From contig CAJNDS010002181.1 in NCBI GenBank assembly GCA_905221605.1, positions 496,501 through 560,500 on the forward strand: a DNA stretch of 64,000 nucleotides, in the 5' to 3' direction. Numbering within the stretch: position 1 is the stretch's first letter; each line of letters starts with the position of its first letter. This document shows positions 1 through 11,637 of the stretch, one piece after another. The position numbers were made by a program, and so were the translations under genes. The notes beneath the pieces are model-generated. The model was not told where the DNA came from and did not search any database. It saw only the letters and a list, made by a program, of their open reading frames with translations. The DNA comes from Symbiodinium natans (taxonomy: Eukaryota; Sar; Dinophyceae; Suessiales; Symbiodiniaceae).

Positions 1-245
1 TTTCTGTTTGGGGTTTAGGGTGTGGGGTTTAGGGCTTCTAAGGAGGGGTCCAAATTTACAGAAAGCAGTGGTGCAATGATAACACCTGGGCGTGCTAGCT
101 GGCGAAACCCTAAGCCCCCAGCGGTTTCCCCTAAGCCCCTAAACCCACAACCGAAAACCCCGAACCCCTAAACCCTGAAACCTCAACCACAAACCCCCTA
201 AACCCTAAACCCTAAACCCTACACCCTAAACCCTAAACCCTAAAC

Positions 246-296
246 CCTGTAAGAGGCCCGTGCCTTCTCAAGCCACTCGGGCACGTGCTGGCCAGC
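246..296 (-). CDS. DEAD-box helicase exon, C-terminal AGQHVPEWLEK
   Basis: Seventeen codons after an AG|G acceptor, reading AGQHVPEWLEKARASYR, which matches the conserved tail after the helicase core of Dbp2/DDX3 relatives. It joins the previous exon in phase 0. The exon runs directly into a TTTAGGG repeat: GTTTAG could be the donor, or the repeat supplies an in-frame TAG two codons later. A further short exon near 60-110 is possible. Confidence 0.75.
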
Positions 297-627
297 CTGG
301 GGTGCATCTCCAGGGGCCCGGGCTTAGGGCCTTAAGAGAGTTTAGGGTTTAGGGTTTAGGGTTTAGAGTTTAGGGTTTAGGGTTTAGGGTCTAGGGCTTC
401 CTTCGCACCTTCACAGCATGCAGGCCCTGAAGTCTAAACCCGAGACCCTAAACCTGGCAGAACCCCTTAACACTAATCCTAAAACCTAAGCCCTAAGCCC
501 TGAACCCCAAACCCCCTAAAACCCCTAAACCCTACCTACACCCAAAACCCCAAACCCCCTAAACCCTAAACCCTTATAAACCCTAAACCCTAAACCCTAA
601 ATCTCGTGAAAGCGACAGGTGCCCCGC

Positions 628-657
628 CTCTTTGGCGATCTTGACCAGCGCTGGCGC
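628..657 (-). CDS. DEAD-box helicase exon, APALVKIAKE
   Basis: Ten codons between an AG|G acceptor and a GC donor. Spliced to the next exon it gives a continuous ALVKIAKEAGQ, the usual sequence following motif VI in this family. Confidence 0.75.
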
Positions 658-1394
658 CTTGGTGACTGAAGGGGAGAGCCTCTTGGGTTTAGGGTTTAGG
701 GTTTAGGGATTTGGGGGGGGGGGGGGGGATGCTTACCAGGAGGGGCGATTAGGCCCGATGATCGCAAAAAGCAACCCTATAAAGGGCGGTTTTTCAGGGT
801 TCTAAGGTGCTTAGGGCTTAGGGCTTAGGGTTTAGGGTTAATTTAGGGTTTAGGGGATTTCCGCGCTGCCCGACTAGATTCAAGGTTACCTACTCCAGCA
901 ACCTGTGGTTTGCTGAGCGAGCTCTGGGAATCCGGCACATTCCATGTCGTAGCCCTGCGGCTACGGGCGACGCACGCAAGAGGCCATGGGGAAGGTAAGG
1001 GACAAGGATGGGAAAGAGTGAATCTGGTAAGGGGCTTATGGGCCCAAGGTTTCAAAAACCAGAACCCTCAGGCCATCCCATGGTGTCGGATGCTCAGGGT
1101 TCGGGAGTATTCCGCAAAATCCCGACAGCCCTGTGCTTGGGAGCACATGGTTGCAGAGGGATGCGCCAATGTTGGCTCTTGGCCCTAGAAGCCCTAGATC
1201 CTAAACCCATAAACACATAGACCCTAAATCCGACTGCAAATCCAAGCCCTGAAGTCACACCCCGTAGTAGAGACCTTTGGCGGGCCCCGCCTATAGGCCC
1301 GAACGAACCGTAAACCCTAGACCCTAGAACCCAGAACCTTAGACCCTAAACCCTCATCCCTAACCTCGCAACCAGGAAGGGCAGTCAGTCCCAC

Positions 1395-1421
1395 GAGCTC
1401 ATGGGCCTTGGGCTGCGTGGG
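1395..1421 (-). CDS. DEAD-box helicase exon, PTQPKAHEL (uncertain)
   Basis: Nine codons PTQPKAHEL before a GT donor. A shorter version starting at the internal AG|G acceptor (codons AHEL only, 1395-1406) fits the family spacing better. It may also be skipped, since exons on either side are both phase 0. Confidence 0.4.
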
Positions 1422-1490
1422 CTCAAAGTGTTAATAGGGTCTAGGGGTGTTTAGGGTTTAGGACTTCATTTCTAGACCCACGTGCAAAAT

Positions 1491-1582
1491 GGGAATAAAA
1501 AGGGTGCCCGTTTTGGTTTAAAGGGGCTATAAAGGAGCTTAAACCCTCAACAAAGGGAATAGGGGCCTACTCTGGTTCCTAG
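1491..1582. mobile_element. MITE-like element, family E
   Basis: About 90 bp with the signature GGGTGCCCGTTTTGG near the left and GGCCTACTCTGGTTCCTAG at the right end. The same ends recur near 12.5, 32.5, 47.8, 53.2, 58.8 and 61.5 kb. Confidence 0.5.
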
Positions 1583-1665
1583 ATTGTGGGGCTTGTAGGA
1601 TCTAGAAGGTGTACAGGGTCTATGGGCCTTTTGGCAGGGTCCAGTGTGTGGAGTTTAGTGTGGGC

Positions 1666-1731
1666 CTCATTCCAGAAGGTGATCGACACGCCGCTCTTGC
1701 CCGCACGGCCGGTCCGCCCGATACGGTGTAC
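1666..1731 (-). CDS. DEAD-box helicase exon, motif VI
   Basis: Twenty-two codons starting VHRIGRTGRAGKSGVSITF, an intact motif VI with both catalytic arginines. AG|G acceptor and GC donor. The residues expected immediately before it (a Tyr closing ARDVESY) are encoded at 33705-33725, about 32 kb upstream in the sense direction. Confidence 0.92.
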
Positions 1732-1837
1732 CTCACTCAGGAGTCTAGGTTCCAAGTATGGGCCCTTAATTTGGGTCCGTCTTATCCAGACCAGGCGTTA
1801 ACAGGGTCTCAAGGTGTGACAGGTTGTGTTCTTCAGT

Positions 1838-3277
1838 CTAGACCCTGTACAAACAAAAGGAATGAGTCTCAAAGTTGGTACGGAATCTAGACCAAATTGA
1901 ATGAATCCTAGAACTGGGGTTTTGTGTCCACCAGACCAGATAATAAGTCCATGAGTCTAGAACTGTGGTTTCGGATTTGTCGCGCTTCTTCTTCTTCTTC
2001 TTGGTCGCCAGCTCCCGAGAGGAAACGGGAATGGCTTCAGAGCTCGGTGTTTCGAGCGCCTGATAGCTGCGAGAATCTGAGTCAGAATCTGAGCCTTCCG
2101 AGGCTAGGGAAGCTCTGAAGGCTTCAAGATCTTGCGCCCTGAGCTCCAACCGCAGCAGGCCTGGATTGTGGGTCGGGGTGGCCACCAGGTCATGGCGTCC
2201 CAGCATGACCATGACAGAAAGCTTGACAGATTCTAAGAAACATGGGTCCGAGTCCCATTTCCAGCTGGGCCGCGATTTGCCCCAGCCTGTGATGATGGTG
2301 CAGGTTTTGGGCTTCTTGCTGGATAGTTGTGCCGGCAAAGTCTCCAACAGCCAACACTTCACGGCCATTTCAGCGGCGCCACGTGACATCCCATGCACGT
2401 CAAGAGAGGTAGGACCCTTTGAGCACAAGTTGCCATATATCCCTTTGTCTCGTGCCTGGCAGTAAACCATGAAGCCATGAGGTCGGCTGTATGTTCCCTT
2501 CAATACTTCATTGTAGGTGATGACATTTTCGGCGTATGAGGGGTTCCGTTGGGCTTCAGCTCTACGAGAGGATGACATCAGGGTCCACCTTGGCTTCTGG
2601 CATGCCGTCGAACAGATGCAGCGCCAGCTGCCACTGCCAGCCCTTCTGACAAGATCTGATGGCGGCATTGTAGCTGATGACATCAGGGTCCACCTTGGCT
2701 TCTGCCATGCCTCCGAACAGACGCAGTGCCAGCTGCCACTGCTCGCGATTCTGACTCTGACAAGAATTGATGGTGGCAGTGTAGCTGATGACATCAGGGT
2801 CCACCTTGGCTTCTGCCATGCCTTCGAACAGACGCAGCGCCAGCTGCCACTGCTGGCCCTTCTGACAAGAGCTGATGGCGGCATTGTAGCTGATGACATT
2901 CGGGTCCACCTTGGCTTCTGCCATGCCGTCGAACAGACGCAGTGCCAGCTGCCACTGCTCGCCCTTCAGACAAGAGCTGATGGCGGCATTGTAGCTGATG
3001 ACATCAGGGTCTACCCTGGCTTCTGGCATGCCTTCGAACAGACGCAGTGCCAGCTGCCACTGCTGCCCGCGCCCGCACGACCTGATGGCAGCTCCGTAGC
3101 TGCTATCATCCAGCTCTATATCGGCAGCAGAAAAGACGTCGAACAGGAGATGCAACGCCAGCTGCCACTGCCCCCCTTCCTGACACGAGGCGATCGCTTC
3201 TTTGAGGTCGGCGATCGGACGATCCATCTGAGCCTCTGTCTGGCACTCCAACCGCGAAGCCTCAGCAGCCGCCAAAT
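1838..3277 (-). CDS. PPR-SMR protein, frameshifted
   Basis: Six tandem PPR motifs, each with QWQLALxLF and ending PDVISYN, occupy about 3240-2568, followed by a Smr domain (LDVHGMSRGAAEMAV, then IITGWGKSR) at about 2410-2250 and a Ser/Asp and poly-Lys tail. PPR arrays bind organellar RNA and Smr domains can be nucleases. The PPR frame hits a TAG at 2562, while the Smr part is open in the next frame, so one base is gained or lost near 2570 (or a tiny intron lies there). One repeat carries a two-residue insertion. Unlike its neighbours the gene runs 1.4 kb without telomeric repeats or clear introns. The start is not certain: an AG acceptor lies at 3277, and an ATG at 3420 is in frame. It sits inside the 32-kb helicase intron, about 110 bp before the motif VI exon. 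Confidence 0.8.
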
Positions 3278-4468
3278 CTCGGTTCCAAACCCTAAAGCCC
3301 CAAAAGCCTGGCCTTAATCCAACACCCCAAGCCCGGAGATCCACAGTCCGGAATGTTCGCGGGGCGCTGTGGGCTCCTAGCTTAAGGACCAGAGGCCCCC
3401 GCTGCAAAATAAGCATGGCCATCCTCCCTTAAACCCTGTAAAGCCTGTAAGGCTCTAAGGACTTTGGTCTCAGGCTGGCTTTTGAATCTTGAGCCCAAAG
3501 ATCCTTCTACGTTATGGTTCATAAGGCAAAGTGATGCGGAACCTGAACCCTAAACGTTAGACCATGGACCCTGAGCCTAAAACCCTAAACCGCAAAGCTG
3601 CCAAGACTTCATGATGGGAGATTCACAGGCGCATGCTCGCAGGATATGCTCCTCACACAGCGGAGGGGCTCAGGGTTTAGGGTTTAGGGTTTGGGGTTTA
3701 GGGTCTAGGGCTAAGGAACACTCGAAAGGAGGCTAGCAAAGGGCAATTAAGGCCTTTCCTCTTGGGTCGCCAATACCAGAAAAAGAGGCACCACAAAAGG
3801 CCCATAATTCAGAAGTGCGCGCAGTTTTTTTGAGTTAGATCCCTATGACCCCCAACAAGACTGCAAGAACTAGAAAGCCAGAAGCCCACCGAAACCCTAA
3901 AGCCCTAAAGCACCAAGCCCGTGCGCAGGGAACAGCTGGAACTCCAGAAAAAGGCGGAACAAAAAAAATGGAAATCCTGTAAGGAAGCAGGATTTATGAC
4001 TAAATTAGGCAGAACCAGTATTCAAGCGTTGTAAGGTAGCAATCGCATCGTCCCTATCCTCAACAGGAACCTCATATATATATATATATATATATATACA
4101 TACACCCACCAACATTTAAAAGCAAGAGTGAAGACCTACCTCATGTTCTATAGGCACTTCTCTGCACGATGATTTTTGGGGGTACCGTCAATATATGGAT
4201 CCGCAATCCACAAAAGTTTAGGGGCCCACCATCTACCACATCGAGATCTATGATTGGGGGTTCTTTTTGGAGATTGTTGAACCGTAGCCCTTCAACCCGA
4301 TTCACCAAACCAAAAACCCGAATTCCAAAAACCGCAAGACCAAAGCCCGAAAAACTGCGAACCCCAAAACTCCAACATAAACGCGCAAGACCATAAACCG
4401 AAGCTGTAACCCCAACCCCAAAACCCTCAACCCCAAACCCTAACCCCCCAAACCCTCAACCTCATACC

Positions 4469-4549
4469 TTGGGATGTTCCCCCATCCTTGAAAGGGATTG
4501 GTACTACAATCCCGATGAAGGACTCTTAGTCTAAGGGGGAACATCCCAA
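4469..4549. mobile_element. MITE-like element, family C
   Basis: An 81-bp element with perfect outer inverted ends TTGGGATGTTCCCCC / GGGGGAACATCCCAA. Related copies lie near 26.8, 36.3 and 55.4 kb. Confidence 0.6.
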
Positions 4550-4604
4550 CTCATACCCATGAACTAATGGGTCTCCTTCAAGAAGCCTGAATCCTGACCC
4601 TGAA

Positions 4605-4712
4605 GGTTAGGGTTTAGGGTTTAGGGTTTAGGGTTTAGGGTTTAGGGTTTAGGGTTTAGGGCTTAGGGCTTAGGGCTTAGGGCTTAGGGTTTGGGATTTA
4701 GGGTTTAGGTGA
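4605..4712 (+). repeat. interstitial (TTTAGGG)n
   Basis: About 14 near-perfect units; some read TTAGGGC. Dispersed telomere-type repeat. Confidence 0.9.
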
Positions 4713-5117
4713 AGCCTTACAGCTTTTATCACTTTGATCTATAGGGTTTAGGGGGCTAGCCGTTTAGGGTTTGGGGCGTGCGGTTTAGTCCTTTAGGGTT
4801 AGGGTTTATAATGTAGGTGGCTGAGAAATGTACTCTGAACACTGTAGCCCAAACCCTTCTCAGCCCTTACCAGGAAAGATCACAGGTTTTGGCCAGTAAC
4901 ACCCTTTGTACTGGTCTATTTAGCACATGTGATATTTCTATAGTTGTGCGCATGGTAAAGTAAACGTAGGTAGCCTACAGCCCCAATCTTTCTCGGCTTC
5001 ATGCTTTTGGGGCTCAGGGCCTCAGAGGGCTCGGGCTGCTTCGAGAAGGGAACGAACCCAACAAAAGCCTAAGACCCTGAAAGCCCGACATTCTAAAGCC
5101 ACACATGTCAGACTCAC

Positions 5118-5159
5118 TTGCAGGGGCTTTGTCGGCTGAGGAGTGTGACGCCAGAAAGC
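5118..5159 (-). CDS. candidate exon, minus strand
   Basis: A 42-nt open segment with AG|G acceptor and a GTGAGT donor. In the frame set by the preceding candidate it reads FLASHSSADKAPA. Product not recognised. Confidence 0.3.
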
Positions 5160-5420
5160 CTCCAAAATCCTAAACCCTAAAGTAGGCTCACTCACTAATA
5201 ATGCAACAAAACCCTAGACAGTGCAAACCAAAAAAAGCTGAGAACACACACATGTACACACACCCAACCAAGAAAACAAGCTTTTGAGCGCAGAGGCGCC
5301 AGGTTTGCTTGAGAGGTCGAGGTCTACCTCTGGATGGGGGCAGCGGGGCTGGTCACCCAGCGTCTTTTCAGGCGCTGAACGCGGACAGAGCGATGGGTTC
5401 AGGGCTGAGGACAGACTTAC

Positions 5421-5466
5421 CTTTACCCTGAAAGCCATAAGTCAGCTTCAGGCCGTGGAAAGCCCA
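5421..5466 (-). CDS. candidate exon, minus strand
   Basis: 46 nt reading WAFHGLKLTYGFQGK between a TTTAG acceptor supplied by telomere-like sequence and a GTAAGT donor. Its phase fits candidates on both sides. Not recognised. Confidence 0.35.
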
Positions 5467-5553
5467 CTAAACCTTGAACCCCAACCCCTACCTAGACCGC
5501 TAGTTCTAGCTCCGTTCTTGTGGTCAGTATGACAGAATGAAAAGACCACGTAC

Positions 5554-5645
5554 CCCTACAAAGGATCTTCCATTGCGGGGTCCAGGTACTTCACGGTAGA
5601 AGAAGGCAAGAGAAAGTCTTCCACCACGTCCGAGGTCACTGATCC
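5554..5645 (-). CDS. candidate exon, minus strand
   Basis: 92 nt after GTTTAG|G, ending at GTACGT, reading ISDLGRGGRLSLAFFYREV and onward. Another frame (VVEDFLLPSSTVKYLDP) is also open, so the frame rests on splice phase only. Confidence 0.35.
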
Positions 5646-5792
5646 CTAAACCCTAAACCCTCAAACGCCTTAGACTGGCTAAGCCCCAGGTATCCTTTTA
5701 AACCCTTGCCCCAAAACCGCAAGCACTCTGTCTCCGAGCCCGGTCTTGTGAAGCTTAGACGCCTTTTTTGGCAAGCTTCTCGTCTTAGAAAC

Positions 5793-5846
5793 CCCCATGG
5801 ACCCAGTTGCCTTGGTGCCTCGCTACGAGACACCCAGTTCGGGTGC
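5793..5846 (-). CDS. candidate exon, minus strand
   Basis: 54 nt, CAG|G acceptor, reading HPNWVSRSEAPRQLGPW. It would precede the 5554-5645 candidate. Not recognised. Confidence 0.3.
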
Positions 5847-6173
5847 CTGCTTCTGGGGTTCCCAGAATAAGTATTCTAGCAAATGGGGGGGGGGAAGTAT
5901 CTTACGAGGTGTCCCTATTTGGGACATCCCTAGGCGCTATCGGATAGGGCTATTTGCTTTTCTTAAGGCGTGGGGGTGGGGATGCCAGGACCAGAGTCCA
6001 TGGGGATTAAGCTCTTCTGGCCCACCCATCCCCAGAGGCTTGAAAATTGCAAAGTAAAAAGTTGTGACCAGGGCCCTTGGCGCAGAAGCTTGAGGATGTG
6101 GGGGGGGGGGGGGTTTACATAGGAGGATATAAGGTGCAGTGTAGCCAATTCCCTCATGCCCTGCGAAGAACCA

Positions 6174-6285
6174 GTACTTGGAGGTTCATGGTACTTAGGA
6201 ACCCAATGATCTCTGTACTCATAACCCAAGTATAACCCTGTTAGGGTACTTCAGGGGCTCATAAGTGGGTTATAAGTGCTCTTAT
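6174..6285. mobile_element. MITE-like element, family A (decayed)
   Basis: Left end TACTTGGAGGTTCATGG and the internal AACCCAAGTATAACCC / GGGTTATAAG arms are present; the right terminal inverted repeat is missing. Confidence 0.5.
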
Positions 6286-6379
6286 GGTTGGGATAGGGCA
6301 AGCATGGGGCCATGTAGAACCCCAAGCCCGTCCTGGGATCAACTCTAAAGCCTAAACCGCAATAGTTAGGGCAAGCATG

Positions 6380-6449
6380 GAACCCTAAACCCTAAACCCT
6401 AAACCCTAAACCCTAAACCCTAAACCCTAAACCCTAAACCCTAAACCCT
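6380..6449 (-). repeat. interstitial (CCCTAAA)n
   Basis: Ten near-perfect units. Confidence 0.9.
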
Positions 6450-6599
6450 AGGGGGCGCCGAAAGGCCGAACTGCCACGAACTCCTGAATTTCTGGAGAGC
6501 AGCTGCCGGCCCTGCCTAGCGAAGCTGAGTTGCAAGCCAAGCTTGTTGCGCGGACCTCAATGGCCCTGCTTCTGAAGGTTTGTACTTGTGAGCATGGCT

Positions 6600-6716
6600 T
6601 GGGGTTTAGGGTTTAGGGTTTAGGGTTTAGGGTTTAGGGTTTGGGGTTTGGGGTTTGGGGTTTGGGGTTTGGGGTTTGGGGGTGGGGTTTGGGGTTTGGG
6701 GTTTGGGGTTTTGGGG
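6600..6716 (+). repeat. TTTAGGG passing into TTTGGGG repeats
   Basis: Five TTTAGGG units followed by about nine TTTGGGG variant units. Confidence 0.85.
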
Positions 6717-7617
6717 TTTAAGTTTAGGGCTTGGGTTTGGGTTTAGGGCTTACGGTTTGGGGCTGAGGGTTTGGGATGCTTATGTAACGAGGGTCATAAG
6801 TAGGGTACAAGTGTGGCTGGAACCTTGTTTGGATACATACCTCTAACTCTGCTTCTTTAGTCCCCTAAATCCTGAAGCCCTAAACCCTAAACCCTGAAAC
6901 CCTGAACCCTAAACCCACCACTTCTGGATACTTCAGGGTGAACCGACCTTCAGGCCTCTTAGGGTTTAGCATAGAAGGGTATTTGGTTTAGGGTTTAGGG
7001 CCTGTAGAGTCCAGGGAGGGTAGGGCTTATAGGGCTTAGGGCTAAGGGCTTAGGGTTTAGGGTTTAGGCTTAAAGGGCTTAAAGCTTGAGGCTTCCGGGG
7101 CTCTCAGTGTCTTGCGCATCACAAGAAACACCACCTGCTTGGCTGGCAGCCACGAAGTCGAGACCCTAAACCATACACTTTACATCCCAACCCTAAACCC
7201 TAAACCCTAAACTCTAAACCCGAAACCCTAAACCCTGAAGCCGTAGATCCCAAACTGTCCACCATGAAATGAAGAACCCTATGCACACGCGGCTACCCAC
7301 ACACACTTGGGTGGGAGACTGGAAGATGGATCACGATTCAAGACAGACCGCCTCCAAGCCAAGAAAACCCGCCTTCCCCACGAACCTAAACCCTCCACCC
7401 TGAACTCTAAACCCCAACCCCTAACCCTAAATCAGAGTTTAGGGGAATCCTTTCTGGTGTAGGGCCCCCTGCATGCCAGGATGCCTGCATGTTAGGATCA
7501 CGAGGGGGAAGGGGGTGAGACGCTTGGAGATAGGCCTGGCATCATGCAGGAATCAGCTGGCCGAGCCGCGAAATTGAAGGTATCCCATATCCTATAGACG
7601 GTTGTTCCTTTATAGGC

Positions 7618-7712
7618 TTCTGATGTATGGACCCTTGGGTTGTATAGGGTATCTAAGGGGCCCCCCTTTTAAGGAACCCATACTAAGGGGCCATGTAACT
7701 ACCCTAAGATGT
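7618..7712. mobile_element. MITE-like element, family B (decayed)
   Basis: Right end GGCCATGTAACTACCCTAAG matches the inverted end of the family seen at 21.4, 44.1, 45.8 and 57.2 kb. Confidence 0.45.
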
Positions 7713-7823
7713 TCAGAGGCTAGTGTAGGCTCAAGGCCTTATATCTCTGGGATACAATGACATGTGTGTCGCTGGAGCGCCGGCCTTCGGCGATCTTGCT
7801 GCGCTCTTGAAGACAAGACACAA

Positions 7824-7986
7824 ATATATATATATATATATATACAAAATATATATACATATGTACATATGTATATATAGACTTACACATATGCATCATA
7901 TGCATATACATGTAAAAATGGAAAATCACATAATATGTGCATATGTATATATATATACACATATATATATATATATATATATATAT
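7824..7986. repeat. AT microsatellite tract
   Basis: Imperfect (TA)n with ACATATGTA interruptions, about 160 bp. Confidence 0.85.
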
Positions 7987-8190
7987 TAACCAGGAGGATT
8001 AAAAGCAACGCGACTGCATACAGATCACGGCCTTTGGGCTTGACATAGAGTGCTTAGAGTCTTAGAATGAGTTTGGGGCTTCGAGGGCTTGGGGTGTATA
8101 GCCCTAAACCCTAGACCCTAAACCCTAAACCCCAAAATCCTAGACCTTAAACCCTAAAGCCCGATTAGGGTGTATTGCGTGGACGAAAAC

Positions 8191-8271
8191 GCCGGCCAGC
8201 TGCGCAGGATCAAATGCTGCCTTTGCCGCTTGGACTTTCGGATGCTCCCAGCAAGGGCGCAACGAAGCACC
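8191..8271 (-). CDS. candidate exon, minus strand
   Basis: 27 codons between CAG|G and a GTTTTC donor, reading GASLRPCWEHPKVQAAKAAF and onward. The plus strand is also open here; the minus reading is preferred because all well supported exons are on that strand. Confidence 0.4.
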
Positions 8272-8289
8272 CTGGGGTGTAGGGGGGGT

Positions 8290-8415
8290 AGGGTTTAGGG
8301 TTTAGGGTTTAGGGTTTAGGGTTTAGGGTTTAGGGTTTAGGGTTTAGGGTTTAGGGTTTAGGCTTTAGGGTTTAGGGTTTAGGGTTTAGGGTTTAGGGTT
8401 TAGGGTTTAGGGTTT
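8290..8415 (+). repeat. interstitial (TTTAGGG)n, 18 units
   Basis: One of the longest clean G-strand arrays in the window. Confidence 0.92.
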
Positions 8416-8848
8416 AAGGATTAGGGCTTCGGGTTTAGGGCTTAGGGCTTAGAGTTTAGGGTTTAGGGGTTAGGGTTTAGGGTTTAGGGTCTCGGGTTCA
8501 GGGTTTAGAGGGTACAGGGTACGGGTTTCGTCCTGTTGCTAGAGTTCTGCCGGGTAGGCTTCGCCAGCAAATAAACGAAAAAGAAAAGGGTAGCATCATC
8601 ATTATTACTATTATTGTTATTATTAATATATATATAGGTGAAATTTTTATTGTATTTGATGATTTAATTCGTGTATCATTTTTAATGCCTTATTATGTTT
8701 CTTTTTTTTTTCCGGGGGGGGGGGGGGGGTGGGGCTTTGGGGGGTTGATCTAACTTAGGGGCCTCGTTGCGTGGTTGATTCGAAGACCCATTAGTCTAGA
8801 TAGCAGAGGCTTGAGTTGAGAGTGAGTTGGGGCTGAGGGAGCCAAGAC

Positions 8849-8902
8849 AGTCCCGGGCGCCCCTGTTGGCAGCATCTCAAAGCCATCGGCACGGGAAAAT
8901 CG
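8849..8902 (-). CDS. candidate exon, minus strand
   Basis: 18 codons RFSRADGFEMLPTGAPGT before a GTCTTG donor; the frame stays open a further 32 codons to a TAG, so it could be a terminal exon instead. Not recognised. Confidence 0.35.
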
Positions 8903-9528
8903 CTAAGTGAGTGTAATGCTGGACGCGCTTGAAGGTTAAGGCTTTAGGGACATGGTGCAGGGTCAAGGGGTTTGGGTTTAGGGGTTTAGCTCTTTCAAGC
9001 AAGAAGAACATCGCAGCAGCGAATACTTGTTTTCAAGGTCCAAAGCAGATTTCACAGCCTCATGTATAGACAAATGAGAAATTCATTTAAAAGCACCAAT
9101 ACATATACATATATATATATATACATAACATGTATCTCAACGTGAAGGGGCGAGGAGTAGGGGTGAGGGTGGTAGAGGAAGGGACGGGGCAAACGAGGTT
9201 TGGACCGTTTTGTGGACGCTGCGAACACCTCTTTGAAGGTTCGACATAATCATGAACCCTAAGTCCTAAACCCTAAACCCTGAACCCTAAACCCTAAACC
9301 CTAAACCCACGATTGTCGTGCGAACGCTGCGGCCGCCAAAGTTCAACGAAATACTTAACAGTTCAGTTCGGCTCACAGTCATATGACCCTACCATACGAC
9401 TATCTTCTTCTGCTATATCATGCTACTAGACTGTTTCATTGATGTGCTCTTGCACCAATACAGAAATGTTTGCAAAAAGTATACTGGTACATACTGAGAC
9501 ATTAACATCTTCATCTATTAACATAACT

Positions 9529-9637
9529 GGTTGGTTCTTAGGGAATGAGGGAACGAGGTACCCTATATACTCCCATAGAGGGTGTTCCTCGGGCCCTCAT
9601 CCCTCATTCCCTTCTTCCCTACTCAGAACCAACCCTA
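9529..9637. mobile_element. MITE-like element, family D
   Basis: Ends GGTTGGTTCTTAGGGAATGA and CTCAGAACCAACCC are inverted; the partner copy is at 54268-54350. Confidence 0.55.
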
Positions 9638-10077
9638 AACCCTAAACCCTAAAACCCTACAAGCCTACACCCGAAACCGGAATCCCCGAAGTCTTATGTG
9701 TTACTAAGAACCAGGCGGCTCATCTTAACTTTGATTCCGAAGTCTCGGGGCCTCCAGACGTTCGAAACGGGTGAACGTATCAGGGTTTAGGATTCAGGGA
9801 TTAGGATTTAGGGATTAGGATGTAGGGTTTAGGGCTGGGGCTTAAGGTTTAGGGTTTAGGGTTCAGGGTTCAGGGTTCAGGGTTCAGGGTTCAGGGTTCA
9901 GGGTTCAGGGTATAGGGTATAGGGTTTAGGGTTTAGGGTTTAGGCTTTAGTGTTTAGGGTTTAGGGTTTAGGAATTTACAACCCTCACCCAAAGACTTCC
10001 AAGACACTGTTGCTAGGAGGTCGAGGAGCCGCCCTCTATGTGCCAGGTGCGTGCTAGGGTTTAGGGTTTAGGGTTTA

Positions 10078-10230
10078 GGGTTTGGGGTTTGGGGTTTGGG
10101 GTTTGGGGTTTGGGGTTTGGGGTTTGGGGTTGGGGGTTGGGGGTTTGGGGTTTGGGGTTTGCGGTTTGGGGTTTGGGGTTTGGGGTTTGGGGTTTGGGGT
10201 TTGGGGTTTGGGGTTTGGGGTTTGGGGTTT
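10078..10230 (+). repeat. (TTTGGGG)n variant telomeric array
   Basis: About 20 TTTGGGG units with a few GGTTGGGGG interruptions, bordered by TTTAGGG. Its open reading frames in both directions are artefacts of the 7-bp period. Confidence 0.9.
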
Positions 10231-11525
10231 AGGGTTTGCATCGCAAGGACAGAACAGCATAGCAAAGCACAGAACAGAACATCAGGCCCTGACCCTCAGC
10301 CGACGACACTATCAGGCAACGTCTGGAAAAAACACGGGAGTTTCCGGAAATCGCGCCCTAACCTTAACGGAACATATGTGTCTTTCAAGGGAACCAGCCG
10401 ACAAAATACATAGAAATTCCATAAAACCTGCCATGTTGCTTGGGGATCAGGGCTGATGGCATCGGAAAGCTGAGAGGGATGTAGCAACGGGGTTTCGGGC
10501 TATTCGGGGTTTCGACGATATCCGAGCAAGTCACGTCCAGCAACTGTCTGGAGGAACCTTTGTGAGCTTGCAATTGCAGGCAGGTTGAGAATTTCGCAAT
10601 CAAAGAGTTAGCTCACGAGTCCGGTGTGGGCCAGACCACCCTAAAACCCTAAAGACCCAAGTGTCATCTAAACCCTTCCTTAACCTCCAGTGTTTAGGTT
10701 TACAGGGTTTACTTCATGCTTCCCGGCATCCCGCACCAAACATCCCATCCCTCAAAAACCCAAAACCTAAAAGTTCCTAAAGTTATAAAACCCATTTGAA
10801 CATAGCTGACGAAGTGTTGTTGTGTTCCTTATGACTATACTGTACCTGACTAAGTGTCGACATCTTAAAACTAGGTTCCCGTAACCCTTTTTTAATAATC
10901 AAGACACCCGTTTCTTACTTACTATTTAAAATTATTAAGGCCCCCCCCCCACCCTCCCCACCAAAAAAAAACAATCAAGGTAATATAGGGGTCGGAATAA
11001 AAGGGAACCCCCCCAAAAAAAACAAAAACAAAAAGAGAAGTAATACGGGTACTACTGAAAAAAAAACTGCGGTCTACAACAAAGCCGCGGGCCACGAAGT
11101 TGAGGATGATCCGGGCGAGGGGCTTTAAGGCATCGATCATGAAGTGGGTTTAGGGTTTAGGGTTTAGGGCTTAGGCTTTAGGGTTTAGGGTTCAGGGTTT
11201 GGAGTTTAGGGTTCAGGGTTAGGGTGGACCTTGCTTGTTCGTAGCTGCGGGCGAAGGCTTCGGAGGTTTGAGGGCAAAATCTTTGCAAGGTTTGGGTCTA
11301 CAGGTGGCATGGTGGACTGTGCACCAACCGCACTTGAGCTAAGAGGCTCTGGTAGGGTCAGGCCCGCATACAGCAGTAGTCCCCCCTAATAGCAGCCCTA
11401 GAAGTATGGCCGGAGCCCATTTGCTTCCTTGCTAAACCGTAAGCCCTAAACCCTAAACCCTAAACCCTAAACCGTAAACCCTAAACCCTAGACCCTAAAC
11501 CCTACTTCTGAGCTGCCATGAACCT

Positions 11526-11637
11526 TTAAAGTAGGGAAGCCTCTGAGTTGCTGTATGAGGGCCCAACCGAAGGCTCTGGTTCAGTGATGCATCCAAAGGT
11601 TGCATGGCAATCCCCTGAGCAGAGAGTGCAGATCGGC
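11526..11637 (-). CDS. candidate terminal exon, minus strand
   Basis: After AG|G it reads PICTLCSGDCHATFGCITEP and runs to a TAA 37 codons on. Four cysteines are close together. The plus strand is open as well. Not recognised. Confidence 0.3.

Noticed and set aside
6503-10046. A chain of plus-strand exons (for example LPALPSEAELQAKLVARTSM at 6503, DQMLPLPLGLSDAPSKG at 8208)
   Set aside because: The same islands are open on the minus strand with equal or better splice ends, and every recognisable protein in the window is on the minus strand; one phase break also occurs in the plus chain.
10068-10265. Pro/Lys/Gln-Thr repeat protein on the minus strand
   Set aside because: It is the TTTGGGG repeat translated.
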